A stretch of DNA of 64,000 nucleotides from an uncultured Fodinibius sp. (GTDB lineage Bacteria; Bacteroidota; Rhodothermia; Balneolales; Balneolaceae): NCBI GenBank assembly GCA_913056235.1, contig CAJXMW010000001.1, forward strand, positions 682,001 through 746,000, read 5' to 3'. The notes beneath the pieces are model-generated. The model had not been told where the DNA came from and made no database searches. It saw only the letters and a list, made by a program, of their open reading frames with translations. Shown one piece after another: positions 8,711-17,613 of the stretch. The position numbers were made by a program, and so were the translations under genes. Each line of letters starts with the position of its first letter. The stretch's first letter is position 1.

Positions 8711-8797
8711 GATATTAAGTTACAATTAGATTGCAGGGATCTATTACAATAAATTCCCGCTATTTGCTATCACTAACCTGACAGCATCCCTCAGGAT
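8635..8797 (+). repeat. Diverged direct repeat, copy A
   Basis: This covers the last 75 bp of the YdeI-like pseudogene and about 90 bp of its downstream flank. It matches 9250-9414 in the same orientation: both begin GCAGGAGAAAACG, both contain AAATCCACC-CTGAGATATTA, GTTACAATTA-ATTGCAGGGAT and both end in CTAACCTGACAG. Spacing between copies is 615 bp. The intact DUF1330 gene lies between them. Confidence 0.8.
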
Positions 8798-8916
8798 CGC
8801 AACGCCCATTGCTCAAACTGGCAGGTTTTATGATCGGCAACCCATAAATCACGCTTCAAAGTTTGTCTATTTATCATTTACATTGGGATAAATATTCAAT
8901 CCAAGAATTAACCTTT

Positions 8917-9240
8917 ATGTCTGCATATGCTGTAGCGCATCTCAGGGAATTGACTGTGAACAGAGAAGTTATAACCTACCTGAAAAAGATCGATGCCACC
9001 CTGGAATCTTTTGAGGGACAATTTCTGGTGCACGGCCGAAAGTCGGAAGTCGTGGAAGGCCAATTCCCCGGCTATCTTGTCATTATTGAATTTCCAGACA
9101 TCCACAAAGCAAGGGGATGGTACCACTCAGATGCCTACCAGAATATCGTATCACTGCGCATCGAGAATTCCGACAGCAGTGTGGTTTTAGTAGATGGAGT
9201 TCCCGCGGATTACCAAGCCTCGGATCTGCTCAACCGTTAG
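8917..9240 (+). CDS. DUF1330 family protein
   Basis: A 107-residue protein starting at the ATG at 8917 (MSAYAVAHLRELTVNREVIT). The family has a ferredoxin-like dimeric alpha-beta barrel fold. Diagnostic are the YxxVT-like start, FLVHGRKSEVVEGQFPGYLV, and IEFPDIHKARGWYHSDAYQN, which closely follow DUF1330 proteins. Function is unknown for the family. It is embedded between two diverged copies of a sequence that contains the 3' end of the neighbouring YdeI-like gene, so it may have been part of, or inserted into, a duplicated segment. Confidence 0.85.
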   Translation: MSAYAVAHLRELTVNREVITYLKKIDATLESFEGQFLVHGRKSEVVEGQFPGYLVIIEFPDIHKARGWYHSDAYQNIVSLRIENSDSSVVLVDGVPADYQASDLLNR

Positions 9241-9249
9241 ACATCACCT

Positions 9250-9414
9250 GCAGGAGAAAACGTGCCAGCGGCGACTTAAAATTCAGATCGAATTTTGCAA
9301 AGAAAGCAAAAAAATCCACCGCTGAGATATTATGTTACAATTACATTGCAGGGATTAATTGCAATAAATACCTGCTCATTTTGCTATCGCTAACCTGACA
9401 GGATCTGTCAGTGT
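9250..9414 (+). repeat. Diverged direct repeat, copy B
   Basis: Second copy of the 8635-8797 segment. The part matching the YdeI C-terminus has lost its frame (an in-frame ending KKIHR-stop is still legible), so it is a dead fragment. The copy ends at a short hairpin, CTGACAG-GAT-CTGTCAG, at 9395-9412. The remaining gap to 9649 shows only a 15-bp palindrome, TTAGCCATTGGCTAA, at 9531-9545. Confidence 0.8.
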
Positions 9415-9649
9415 TTTGAGTCGTTCACTAACACTGTCAGCATCGTAACATTGTGCTCTACTGATGGTTTAGTTAGCAGCGGGCACTTCCATCTTAATTG
9501 GCTCCAAGTACAATACTTTGCCGTGTAATCTTAGCCATTGGCTAACCAGATATAAGCTGCAACAGATTAAAGAATAGCGATCTCCCCTAAACTATTTGTC
9601 ATCCCTTTTCGTTTATAAATTTAGTATCTTGCTTCAACATCTTTCTTCT

Positions 9650-10306
9650 ATGCTCATGAAAAAACTATTACGCTACATCCGAGAACCTGTCAACAGCCTG
9701 ACTCACGGCATTGGCGCACTGCTAGCCTTGGTGGGACTTGTTTTACTGCTTTACGAAGCTATTCAACGCGGATCCATCAGCCAAATCATCGCCTTTTCGA
9801 TGTTTGGTCTCAGCATGGTGCTGCTCTACACGGCCAGCTCGCTTTATCACGCACTGCCGGTCAAAGAAAAAACGCTGGCTCTACTGCAAAAGCTCGATCA
9901 CAGCATGATTTACGTACTCATTGCCGGCACATATACCCCGATCTGCCTGCTTGTACTGGATGGCAGCTGGAAATGGGGACTATTTATCACAATCTGGGGA
10001 TTAGCAATTATCGGCATTATTAAAAAGTTTTTGTGGATGAACGCACCACGCTGGCTCTCCACGGCCTTTTATCTGGGAATGGGGTGGCTGGCCGTCATCA
10101 TCTTTCCAACCCTGGCCGAAAAGTTACCGATGGCCTTTCTGGTGTGGATCGCTATTGGCGGGCTGGCTTATTCGGTCGGCGCTGTTATTTATGGACTCAA
10201 AAAGCCCAACCCTATACCCAACTGGTTTGGCCACCACGAAATCTGGCACCTGTTTGTGCTGGCCGGCACTTTTTCGCACTTCTGGGCTATTTACTATTAT
10301 CTGTAG
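9650..10306 (+). CDS. trhA: TrhA / hemolysin III family (PAQR) membrane protein
   Basis: A 218-residue, seven-helix membrane protein. I start at ATG 9650 (an ATG at 9656 is equally possible); upstream non-ATG starts are unlikely. The PAQR signatures are present: REPVNSLTHGIGALLAL at the N-terminus, SSLYHALPV after helix 2, KLDHSMIYVLIAGTYTPICL in helix 3, and the C-terminal GHHEIWHLFVLAGTFSHFWAIY with the conserved histidines that bind metal in this superfamily. In bacteria these proteins are linked to membrane homeostasis rather than proven haemolysis. No operon partner. Confidence 0.92.
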   Translation: MLMKKLLRYIREPVNSLTHGIGALLALVGLVLLLYEAIQRGSISQIIAFSMFGLSMVLLYTASSLYHALPVKEKTLALLQKLDHSMIYVLIAGTYTPICLLVLDGSWKWGLFITIWGLAIIGIIKKFLWMNAPRWLSTAFYLGMGWLAVIIFPTLAEKLPMAFLVWIAIGGLAYSVGAVIYGLKKPNPIPNWFGHHEIWHLFVLAGTFSHFWAIYYYL

Positions 10307-10433
10307 CTGTTTGTTGGTTTGAGAGCCCAAAAGTTTCAGCCTTGTGCCAATTGTGTAAGACACATTAGCTGGAAAGGCCACCAAATTATTTCTTACATTA
10401 GATTCGATCTGCAAACCAAGCTATAGACGGTCT

Positions 10434-13313
10434 ATGCTGCGAAAATCTGTTGCTTTCTGGATTCTCTTTGTACTGATTTCGATTACAGCTAACGCCCAGT
10501 TTTATCCCACTCAATACCGCCCACCCCACCAACAATGGCAGTTGCTGCAAACAACACACTTTCAGATTGTTTATGCCAAAGGCAACGATTCCACCGCCTA
10601 CCGTATGGGACGCATACTCGAAGAACATTATGGCAGTGTTCAACAGCTGGTGGGAGGGAAGCTGAAAAAGTTTCCGGTGGTTCTTAACGACTACAATGAT
10701 CGTTCCAACGGTTTTGTAACGTCCCTGCATTTTCGCTCTGAGATTGAGCTTCCGCCCATCAAGGGCAAATCACAAAATCCACAGACGGGCAACTGGCTCG
10801 AAAATGTGGGTCCGCATGAGCTGGTTCATGCTATGCAGATTAGTAACCTTGGCGACTATAACATACCGCAACTGGTAAGCATCTTTTCACCCGATCTGGC
10901 TCGCTCATTCCATGCTGCTATTCCTTTTGGGATGCTAGAAGGCATTGCTGTACAACACGAAACAAAAAACGTATCTCCAGACGGCGGTCGTGGAAATTAT
11001 CCGCTGTTTACCAATCAGTTTAATGCCACCTTTAACAGCTCCCAACGCTGGTCGATGGGACAGCTTTTTCAAACCTCCAGCTACACACGTCCCTTTAGTC
11101 GTCACTACATCGGCGGATACGAATTTACAGCTTGGTTACACGAGCAGTTCGGATCTCAGTCAACCAAAGAAGCGCTCGACTTTTATATGGACTTCCCCTT
11201 CCTGGGATATGGCGTGGCCCTGCATCACAGCACCGGAGAATGGCCCAATGAGCTGTATAATATGTTTGAAAAAGCTCAGAAGGATTCCCTGAATTCGATA
11301 TCCAGTTCAGTCGACCGCCACAATGCGTTGCCGATTCCGTTTGATGGAAGAAGTGTGCATCGCCCAAAATGGCTGTCTGATTCAAAGCTTATTTTTTACG
11401 GGTCCTTTTATAACGCTCGTTCCGGTTTCTACACTTATGATCTTCAGACGGATGATCTGGAACGTATCTTAACCACCAACTCGGTACGTGACTACCGCTA
11501 CGATCTATCTGCGGATAAAACAACCATGGTGTACAGCTACTACGAGGCCAATGCCATCTACGACAACACCGAAAAGATGGAGCTTGTCGAGTATAATTTT
11601 TCAAAGGATAAGTCTACCCAACTGACCAAGAATGGACGCACCTATGCTCCCGCATATTTGGCCGATAGCCTGCTGGCCCTGCAGACACAGCCCGCTTCAT
11701 CAAAGCTTGTTTCTGTTGAACAATCCGAAACGGGCCCAGCAAAAATCAACCAACAACTTACGCTTGGGGAGCATCAGATTGTAGCTGTAGCTCCAAATCC
11801 GGAAACCAATAAACTGGCGGTTATCATCAACAAGCGCGGCATGCAAGGGCTCTGGATTGTGAATCCCCAAAAAATGGAACAGCAGCTACAACAGGAGCCG
11901 GCTGTTGCCTTTGATAGAGGCTCAATTTTTGATCCTGCCTGGCATCCCAGCGGCCAAAAGCTGATGTTCAGCAGCGATTTTTCGGGCACCCAACAATTGT
12001 ACGAGTACGATCTGGTAACCCAATCTGTCTCGCAAATCACCAATAGTACGTTCAATGCATTCGAAGGGTCCTACAGCCCTGATGGCACTCGTATCGCCTA
12101 CATAAAACAGGTAACCAATGAGCAGATGCCGGCTGTGATGAAACTTTCACAGGCAAATCGAACGCCTGTTGCGGCCAAAAAATGGCAGCCCAATAAATCA
12201 AAAATAAATTTTATGAGCCGCCCCGCGGTATCGGATTCTATTGTAACCAGCTCTAAAGATTGGACCTCAAGCAACTATTCGAGCGGACTCGGCTGGCTGA
12301 AACCGCGCACCATCCTCCCGATGTTCGAGGAAGTATCCAACCGTGACGTGTACCAATGGGGACTTGGACTCCACAGTAATAATCTACTGGCCAGCCAAAC
12401 CTACTCGGCGGAATTTAGTTACCTGGAAGACCATTTCTGGTACGATCTGATCTATCAGAACAAATCATTTTTCCCCGGCTTTAAAACGCGGTTGTACAAC
12501 CAACCCTCATACCGATACTTACGTACCGGTCAAACCGTACTGAGACAAGATCGCAGCCTGGCTCTGAGCATACCCACCCGCATCCAACTGAATCAAAATA
12601 TTTTCAGTACCTCCCTTTTTATTGAACCCGAAATTCGTCGATCCCAAATTGGATTTTCTGAGATCGGTCCCGGTGCCAACACCTCAGATTTTGCAGGGAT
12701 CACAGCCGGGAACTTATTTCTTCAATTTAACTACCGGATTCAACAAAATATTCGTGATCTGCAACCCAACTCGGGCTTAGTCATGTACTCCGAACTGGAG
12801 CATTATTTTAATGCCGGCGACCTGAATTTTACGGCCTACGGCAACCAGTATATGTTGGACAGCCAACGTGCAACGGGACTGCGCGGCGGCATCTTTGGTT
12901 TTGTTTCTCCTTTTCGGCAGTGGAACCAGTCACTGCGTCTAGGAGTAAGCGGTATCACGCAATCGGGACTGCTATTGGATAACCAATCACTGGTCTCCGA
13001 TGCTTTCGATGGGCCGGTATTTCCGGACGCCAACAATCTGCTAAGCTTCAATACGCGTTATACTATTCCCCTGACCTATGTGGATAATGGCGGACTTTTA
13101 CTGCCGTTTTACTTAAGCAATATTTATCTGGTTGCATTTTCGGATACAGTGACTGATCCCACTTTCGATAATTGGTATCGGCAATCCCGTTCGGTTTTTG
13201 GGCTGGGGATTCGCGCAAAATTCCGAATTTCAAACCTTGGTTTCGACATTGGAATAGGCGTTGGCTATGAACCAAGCCGCAACAGCACACAATTTTTTGT
13301 AGGAGAATTTTAA
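10434..13313 (+). CDS. Large exported protein: HELVH protease-like domain, TolB-type propeller, C-terminal barrel
   Basis: A 959-residue exported protein. Residues 1-22 are a signal peptide ending ANAQ. Residues about 30-270 resemble a gluzincin-type metallopeptidase: HELVH at 128-132 within GPHELVHAMQIS supplies two zinc ligands and the catalytic glutamate, and the later GGYEFTAWLHEQFG helix could give the third ligand. Residues about 290-590 are a TolB/PD40 beta-propeller, with repeats such as DPAWHPSGQKLMFSSDFSGT and FEGSYSPDGTRIAYIKQ. The last 340 residues are rich in alternating aromatic strands and end in F, which fits an outer-membrane beta-barrel. Function unknown; cell-surface proteolysis or peptide binding is an inference. 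Confidence 0.8.
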   Translation: MLRKSVAFWILFVLISITANAQFYPTQYRPPHQQWQLLQTTHFQIVYAKGNDSTAYRMGRILEEHYGSVQQLVGGKLKKFPVVLNDYNDRSNGFVTSLHFRSEIELPPIKGKSQNPQTGNWLENVGPHELVHAMQISNLGDYNIPQLVSIFSPDLARSFHAAIPFGMLEGIAVQHETKNVSPDGGRGNYPLFTNQFNATFNSSQRWSMGQLFQTSSYTRPFSRHYIGGYEFTAWLHEQFGSQSTKEALDFYMDFPFLGYGVALHHSTGEWPNELYNMFEKAQKDSLNSISSSVDRHNALPIPFDGRSVHRPKWLSDSKLIFYGSFYNARSGFYTYDLQTDDLERILTTNSVRDYRYDLSADKTTMVYSYYEANAIYDNTEKMELVEYNFSKDKSTQLTKNGRTYAPAYLADSLLALQTQPASSKLVSVEQSETGPAKINQQLTLGEHQIVAVAPNPETNKLAVIINKRGMQGLWIVNPQKMEQQLQQEPAVAFDRGSIFDPAWHPSGQKLMFSSDFSGTQQLYEYDLVTQSVSQITNSTFNAFEGSYSPDGTRIAYIKQVTNEQMPAVMKLSQANRTPVAAKKWQPNKSKINFMSRPAVSDSIVTSSKDWTSSNYSSGLGWLKPRTILPMFEEVSNRDVYQWGLGLHSNNLLASQTYSAEFSYLEDHFWYDLIYQNKSFFPGFKTRLYNQPSYRYLRTGQTVLRQDRSLALSIPTRIQLNQNIFSTSLFIEPEIRRSQIGFSEIGPGANTSDFAGITAGNLFLQFNYRIQQNIRDLQPNSGLVMYSELEHYFNAGDLNFTAYGNQYMLDSQRATGLRGGIFGFVSPFRQWNQSLRLGVSGITQSGLLLDNQSLVSDAFDGPVFPDANNLLSFNTRYTIPLTYVDNGGLLLPFYLSNIYLVAFSDTVTDPTFDNWYRQSRSVFGLGIRAKFRISNLGFDIGIGVGYEPSRNSTQFFVGEF

Positions 13314-13371
13314 CCGTATACTTTGTTCACCATTTATCCAAATCCAAGCAGATCAACTAACCGCCATCAGT

Positions 13372-13959
13372 ATGCAATTTTGCTCAAATAACAAGTACTG
13401 GATTTATCTTTTACTGGGGTTATTTATTATTTCGGGATGCCGCCAGCCTGAGCCTGAAGAACCCGACCCCGTGCGTCGCAAAAGTCCCATTGCCATCGCA
13501 AAAGCCACCCATGACGCTTCCAATACCTACATCAAGATTGTGTACGGTCAGCCATATAAGCGTGATCGACAAATTTTTGGTAACCTGGTTCCCTATAACA
13601 GTGTCTGGCGCACCGGAGCCAATGAAGCCACTGAACTTACTACCACCAAGGATATTATTTTTGGAGGCAAGCACCTCGATGCCGGAACGTACGCGCTGTT
13701 TACCATCCCACGAAAGGACGAAAACTGGACCGTTATTTTGAACAGCGAACTGGGCCAGTGGGGAGCTTTCGACTACAACGAAGCTAAAGATGTGATGCGG
13801 GTACAGGTACCCTCGACGGATAAAGAAGCCATTACCGAAGCCTTTACCATCCAGTTCTCTGAAATTGAAAACGACTCCACCAACATTATACTCCGCTGGG
13901 ATCACAAAGTAGTGAAAATACCCATCCAGTTTAGCCCGACTACAAACGTCAGTTCATGA
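13372..13959 (+). CDS. DUF2911 lipoprotein
   Basis: A 195-residue lipoprotein. The signal peptide ends in a lipobox around IISGC (Cys23). The mature part is a clear DUF2911 domain: YIKIVYGQPYKRDRQIFG, VPYNSVWRTGANEATELTTT, then AGTYALFTIP and WGAFDYNEAKDVMRVQVPS. The family is common in Bacteroidota and its function is unknown. It follows the large propeller protein by 58 bp on the same strand and may be co-transcribed. Confidence 0.92.
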   Translation: MQFCSNNKYWIYLLLGLFIISGCRQPEPEEPDPVRRKSPIAIAKATHDASNTYIKIVYGQPYKRDRQIFGNLVPYNSVWRTGANEATELTTTKDIIFGGKHLDAGTYALFTIPRKDENWTVILNSELGQWGAFDYNEAKDVMRVQVPSTDKEAITEAFTIQFSEIENDSTNIILRWDHKVVKIPIQFSPTTNVSS

Positions 13960-14061
13960 TGGACTTAGTTACTTTTATACCTGTCATTAGATAAAGTATC
14001 TTCGTGCACTCTCTCGATATAATCTATTTTGGCAGGATCATCAACAGGACCGAGCTAAACG

Positions 14062-14427
14062 TTAATAGCTTGCCGTCTTTCTGATTTTATCTACTTTCTG
14101 CAACAGCTCCTCGGGTACATCCAATTCCATTCGCAGCAGCATCGAAGCGTGAGTTTTGCCCTGGGCATCGAGCTTGAGAGAAACCGTACCACCTCCGCCC
14201 AGACTTTCGTGTAGCACAAAATTGAGAGCCCCAATATTAGGCAACTCATAGCGCTCAACCTCTCCCTTGCATATATGCTTCATATGCTCTTTCACCACAT
14301 CAGCCGTGAGCTTTTTTTTCAAAAAGGGATACACATCAGGGTGACGTGCAATTACTCCAACATTGCTGCCGTCTCCCTTGTCTCCACTGCGACCGTGCGC
14401 GATATCAATTAGCTTAGCTTTAGCCAT
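14062..14427 (-). CDS. AtuA-related (DUF1446 C-terminal-like) protein
   Basis: A 121-residue protein corresponding to the small C-terminal domain of AtuA-type (DUF1446) proteins. The opening KLIDIAHGRSGDKGDGSNVGVIAR is the family signature, and LNFVLHESLGGGGTVSLKLDAQGKTHASMLL follows. In many genomes the large AtuA-like domain is encoded next door; here no such partner is in view. A role in acyl-CoA/terpenoid degradation is known only for Atu homologues and cannot be assumed. Confidence 0.85.
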   Translation of the reverse strand: MAKAKLIDIAHGRSGDKGDGSNVGVIARHPDVYPFLKKKLTADVVKEHMKHICKGEVERYELPNIGALNFVLHESLGGGGTVSLKLDAQGKTHASMLLRMELDVPEELLQKVDKIRKTASY

Positions 14428-14585
14428 ATCTATTATTCTGCAGGTTGTATTTTTTGTTGTCTCTTAAAATAGATTCCAACGGCTTTCCCCGCAAACAAAA
14501 AAATTTCGATTTCTGTAAACGATTTTCTTCTCAGCCGAGTTATATTATCTCACAAATACTTCAACATTAAAGTAAATATTAATTT

Positions 14586-14945
14586 ATGAGCTACTTAGAC
14601 AAGATAACTGACATTTATGACCACATTGCACAAGGTACAGCAATGGATGCCTTTGAAGAATATTACGGCGAAGATGTGACCATGATTCTCGAAGATGGTA
14701 CCGAAGTAGAAGGCAAAGATGCCAACCGTGAACGTGAAAATGAATTCTTCGGCAGCGTTAAAGAATTTCACGGCATCGACGTTTCTGCCATCACCTCAAA
14801 CGAAGAAGAAGGTGTCACATCGGTTGAATCAAGCATGACGGTTACCTTTGAAGGTGCTGATGAACCAACCACGATGCATCAGGTTGCCGTACAGCACTGG
14901 GATGGCGACGAAATTGCTACTGAGCGTTTTTACGCTACCCAATAA
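14586..14945 (+). CDS. SnoaL-like (NTF2 superfamily) protein
   Basis: A 119-residue, strongly acidic protein. ITDIYDHIAQGTAMDAFEEYYGEDVTMILEDGTEVEGKDANRERE is the typical SnoaL helix-strand start, and the C-terminal QHWDGDEIATERFYAT closes the barrel. The acidic composition is in line with a halotolerant cytoplasm but is not proof. No catalytic assignment. A strong terminator-like hairpin follows at 15054. Confidence 0.8.
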   Translation: MSYLDKITDIYDHIAQGTAMDAFEEYYGEDVTMILEDGTEVEGKDANRERENEFFGSVKEFHGIDVSAITSNEEEGVTSVESSMTVTFEGADEPTTMHQVAVQHWDGDEIATERFYATQ

Positions 14946-15025
14946 CCTCTACTATCCTCTCACCAAGAATTAGGGAGAGCTATTCCCATGTAATTTTTAA
15001 TAGTCTTTCTCCCTACGGACAGAGG
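14946..15025 (+). repeat. Dispersed ~80-bp intergenic repeat, copy 1
   Basis: This shares blocks in the same order with 25029-25122: CCTCT, TCCTCTC, ATTAGGGAGAG, a T-rich middle, and TCCCTAC. Both copies immediately follow the stop codon of a plus-strand gene. The AGGGAGAG / CTCCCT arms can pair, so it may act as a terminator or RNA hairpin. The rest of the 440-bp gap to fabF holds a terminator (15054) and a trace of the TTCAGGATGACAC repeat at 15137. Confidence 0.55.
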
Positions 15026-15053
15026 AAAACAAAAGAGGACCAATATTTTGATG

Positions 15054-15088
15054 CTAGCGCAAGTCCGAGACTTGCGCTAGTTTTATTT
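15054..15088 (+). terminator. Rho-independent terminator
   Basis: A 12-bp perfect stem, CTAGCGCAAGTC and GACTTGCGCTAG, closes a three-base loop and is followed by TTTTATTT. It lies 108 bp after the SnoaL-like gene, which it probably terminates. Confidence 0.85.
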
Positions 15089-15385
15089 GATACCAATTTT
15101 ACTTCTTAAATAAGCCCGAAAGCTTTGAACGACCGGTTCAGGATGACACAATCGAGAATGTAAGTGGAGATTGTACTCTATTCTGCACAATCAGAGCTAC
15201 CAGGAACCTCTCAATGACCGTAAGTGCATGGGCGAACCGACAATTTTCTTTCCTTTTCTCTCTCAGTTTTAGTTTATTGTTATCCGTTGGTGGAAGACGA
15301 AATATCTGTAATATTTGCGCCTGTCAACACATCTGCTAACGTTAAATAATCGAAGTTACACTTCTAAAGATATTACCTTTTTACA

Positions 15386-16636
15386 ATGAGCAAGCCAAAA
15401 CGCGTTGTCATCACAGGACTGGGAGCACTATCTCCACTGGGAAACACTGTTGAAGATTTCTGGGATAATCTTACCAATGGCGTTAGCGGTGCAGCACGCA
15501 TTACCCATTTCGATCCTTCGGAATTTCGTACCCACTTTGCCTGCGAACTCCAGGATTTTGATCCGGCCGATTACCTGGAACACAATATGATTCGCCGATC
15601 CGATCCCTACAGCCAGTACGCCCTGGTAGCGGCTGACCAGGCTATTGAGGATTCAGGAATCGATTTCGATGATATGGATCCTTTCGACACTGGCGTTATC
15701 TGGGGCAGCGGCCAAGGCGGCATGCACACCTTCGAGGAGGAAGTTAAAAATTATGCCGAAAATGATTACACCCCGCGCTTTAATCCATTTTTTGTGCCCA
15801 AGCTAATTATCAATATGGCACCGGGTCTCATCTCCATGAAATATGGACTAATGGGTATCAACTACGCAACGGTTTCGGCCTGCGCTACTTCCAACACCGC
15901 CATCATGGATGCGCTGAACTATATCCGTTGGGGCAAAGCCAAGGTGATGATTACCGGCGGATCGGAAGCAGGTATTACAGAATCTTCTTTTGGTGGATTT
16001 TCGGCCATGCGCGCCATGTCGCAGCGCAACGACGATCCCAAGCACGCCTCGCGTCCCTTCGACAAAGATCGCGACGGTTTCGTAATGGGAGAGGGAGCCG
16101 CCTCGCTGGTGCTCGAAGAATATGAGCACGCCAAGGCACGCGGCGCCACCATCTACGGAGAAGTAGCCGGGGCAGCGATGACCGCCGACGCTTATCACAT
16201 GACGGCCACACATCCCGAGGGCAAAGGAGCTACGGTAGCCATGAAACAGGCGCTGGACGACAGCGATCTTAATCCCGAAGATGTGGACCACCTGAACACG
16301 CACGCTACCTCAACACCGGTGGGCGACATCAGTGAGACCAAGGCTATTTCCAATGTTTTTGGCGAAAATCCTGATCATCTGTACATAACCGCAACAAAAT
16401 CGATGACCGGTCATCTGCTTGGAGCGGCCGGCGCTATCGAGGCTATTGCCAGTATTAAAGCCATTACCGATGGAGTAATCCCGCCGACTATCAACACCGA
16501 AAATATTGACGAGGAAATCCCATCGGGACTGCAAATAGTACTTGGTGAGGCCATTGAAAAAGAGGTGGATGTAGTAATGAGCAATACCTTTGGCTTTGGC
16601 GGCCATAATGGTATTGTAGTCTTTAAAAAGGTCTAG
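15386..16636 (+). CDS. fabF: 3-oxoacyl-ACP synthase II (FabF)
   Basis: A 416-residue KAS II thiolase-fold enzyme that condenses malonyl-ACP with acyl-ACP in fatty-acid elongation. The catalytic cysteine is in VSACATSNTAIMDA (Cys near 167), and the two histidines are in NTHATSTPVGD and ATKSMTGHLLGAAGAIEA. The GMHTFEEEV and SQYALVAADQAIEDSG segments are typical. Length is normal. It is a single-gene unit with a long upstream gap; acpP and other fab genes are not in the window. Confidence 0.96.
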   Translation: MSKPKRVVITGLGALSPLGNTVEDFWDNLTNGVSGAARITHFDPSEFRTHFACELQDFDPADYLEHNMIRRSDPYSQYALVAADQAIEDSGIDFDDMDPFDTGVIWGSGQGGMHTFEEEVKNYAENDYTPRFNPFFVPKLIINMAPGLISMKYGLMGINYATVSACATSNTAIMDALNYIRWGKAKVMITGGSEAGITESSFGGFSAMRAMSQRNDDPKHASRPFDKDRDGFVMGEGAASLVLEEYEHAKARGATIYGEVAGAAMTADAYHMTATHPEGKGATVAMKQALDDSDLNPEDVDHLNTHATSTPVGDISETKAISNVFGENPDHLYITATKSMTGHLLGAAGAIEAIASIKAITDGVIPPTINTENIDEEIPSGLQIVLGEAIEKEVDVVMSNTFGFGGHNGIVVFKKV

Positions 16637-16648
16637 TAGTAGATCTGT

Positions 16649-16679
16649 TCATCGGATGACAAATTCAGTCATCCGATGA
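16649..16679. terminator. Bidirectional hairpin between fabF and DinB-like gene
   Basis: TCATCGGATGAC and GTCATCCGATGA form a 12-bp perfect stem with a seven-base loop, exactly in the 51-bp gap between two convergent genes. There is no good T-run, so the terminator reading is likely but not certain. Confidence 0.65.
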
Positions 16680-16687
16680 GGATAATG

Positions 16688-17155
16688 CTAGATCTTATTC
16701 CAGTCCCAGATGTTAATGGTAAAGGATCTCGATAGTTTATGGCCACACTGCTTGAGTGTTTGGATCATATTGCTGCGGTGATGAGCTTCGTGAGCAATCA
16801 AATATCCCATCAGTGTATAAACCCCGCGGCGATACCCTTCAATAAGGCCCTCATTTTCATACCCCTCTTTTAATAAATCAGCAACTGCTTCGGCCGATTT
16901 TAACAACCTGATCCGCAACAGCTCGTGACAAAGCTCATCTGATCGGTCAATTTTTCCCTGCTTCTGGGCAAGCTCCTTCTTCAACTTCTCAAGTTTCCAA
17001 TAGCGAACATTGTGGATGTGTGCAAACTGCTTTGCGGGCGTGCCTCCGCCTCGTTTCGAAAACGTTACATTCAACCCTTCGGCACTAATTTCATCCAGCA
17101 GCATCAAATTAACTCGGTTGTTAATGCGCCAGGTTTCAATAAATTGATCTACCAT
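16688..17155 (-). CDS. DinB-family four-helix protein
   Basis: A 155-residue DinB/YfiT-like protein. The family is a four-helix bundle that usually binds a divalent metal through three histidines. Two are obvious in the C-terminal AHEAHHRSNMIQTLKQCGH, and a third candidate is in FAHIHNVRYWKL (about 65). Some members are thiol transferases; others have no known role. It runs convergent to fabF. Confidence 0.85.
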   Translation of the reverse strand: MVDQFIETWRINNRVNLMLLDEISAEGLNVTFSKRGGGTPAKQFAHIHNVRYWKLEKLKKELAQKQGKIDRSDELCHELLRIRLLKSAEAVADLLKEGYENEGLIEGYRRGVYTLMGYLIAHEAHHRSNMIQTLKQCGHKLSRSFTINIWDWNKI

Positions 17156-17613
17156 TTCATACCGTATAAGAGGAATAACCGTCTATTATAAATCACATAT
17201 TGTGAATTAATGTAGTACAAAAAAGCTTAGCATATTCAATAATCACTCTAATGTACGTAAAAAGTTGTTTCTGTTGGATTAATCGGGAACTGAAAATCGG
17301 TTGATCTACGCCGCGGAGCTGCTTTATTAATGTTTGAATCGTAAATACTGCTGTTCTTGTTGCAAAATATGATCTTTATTGTTGCCAATATAGACACCCA
17401 TACTACCCATCAATCCTAACCTGATTATTGCTTTCTAACACTCCCTGAGCTTGCATATTATAATTTACCAGCCAATAATATCCAGCCTAAAATCCATTAT
17501 ATATTCTCTCTTTCGTTGTTATAATATTAAAAGGATACAGATATATAACTTTTCAAGTTGTGGCTAACTTTCTGTCCCTGAAAATTTTTAACCAAAGATT
17601 GAACTGTTGTAAC
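17156..17613. other. 458-bp intergenic stretch without a gene
   Basis: AT-rich sequence with many stop codons in all frames. A 27-codon minus frame (MGSMGVYIGNNKDHILQQEQ...) at about 17325-17410 looks a little like protein but is too short to call. No repeat, hairpin with T-run or RNA gene was seen. Confidence 0.5.

Noticed and set aside
9395-9412. Hairpin CTGACAG-GAT-CTGTCAG as a terminator
   Set aside because: No T-run and a three-base loop only; more likely part of the repeat.
9531-9545. Palindrome TTAGCCATTGGCTAA as an operator for trhA
   Set aside because: Single short palindrome with no supporting second site or promoter motif.
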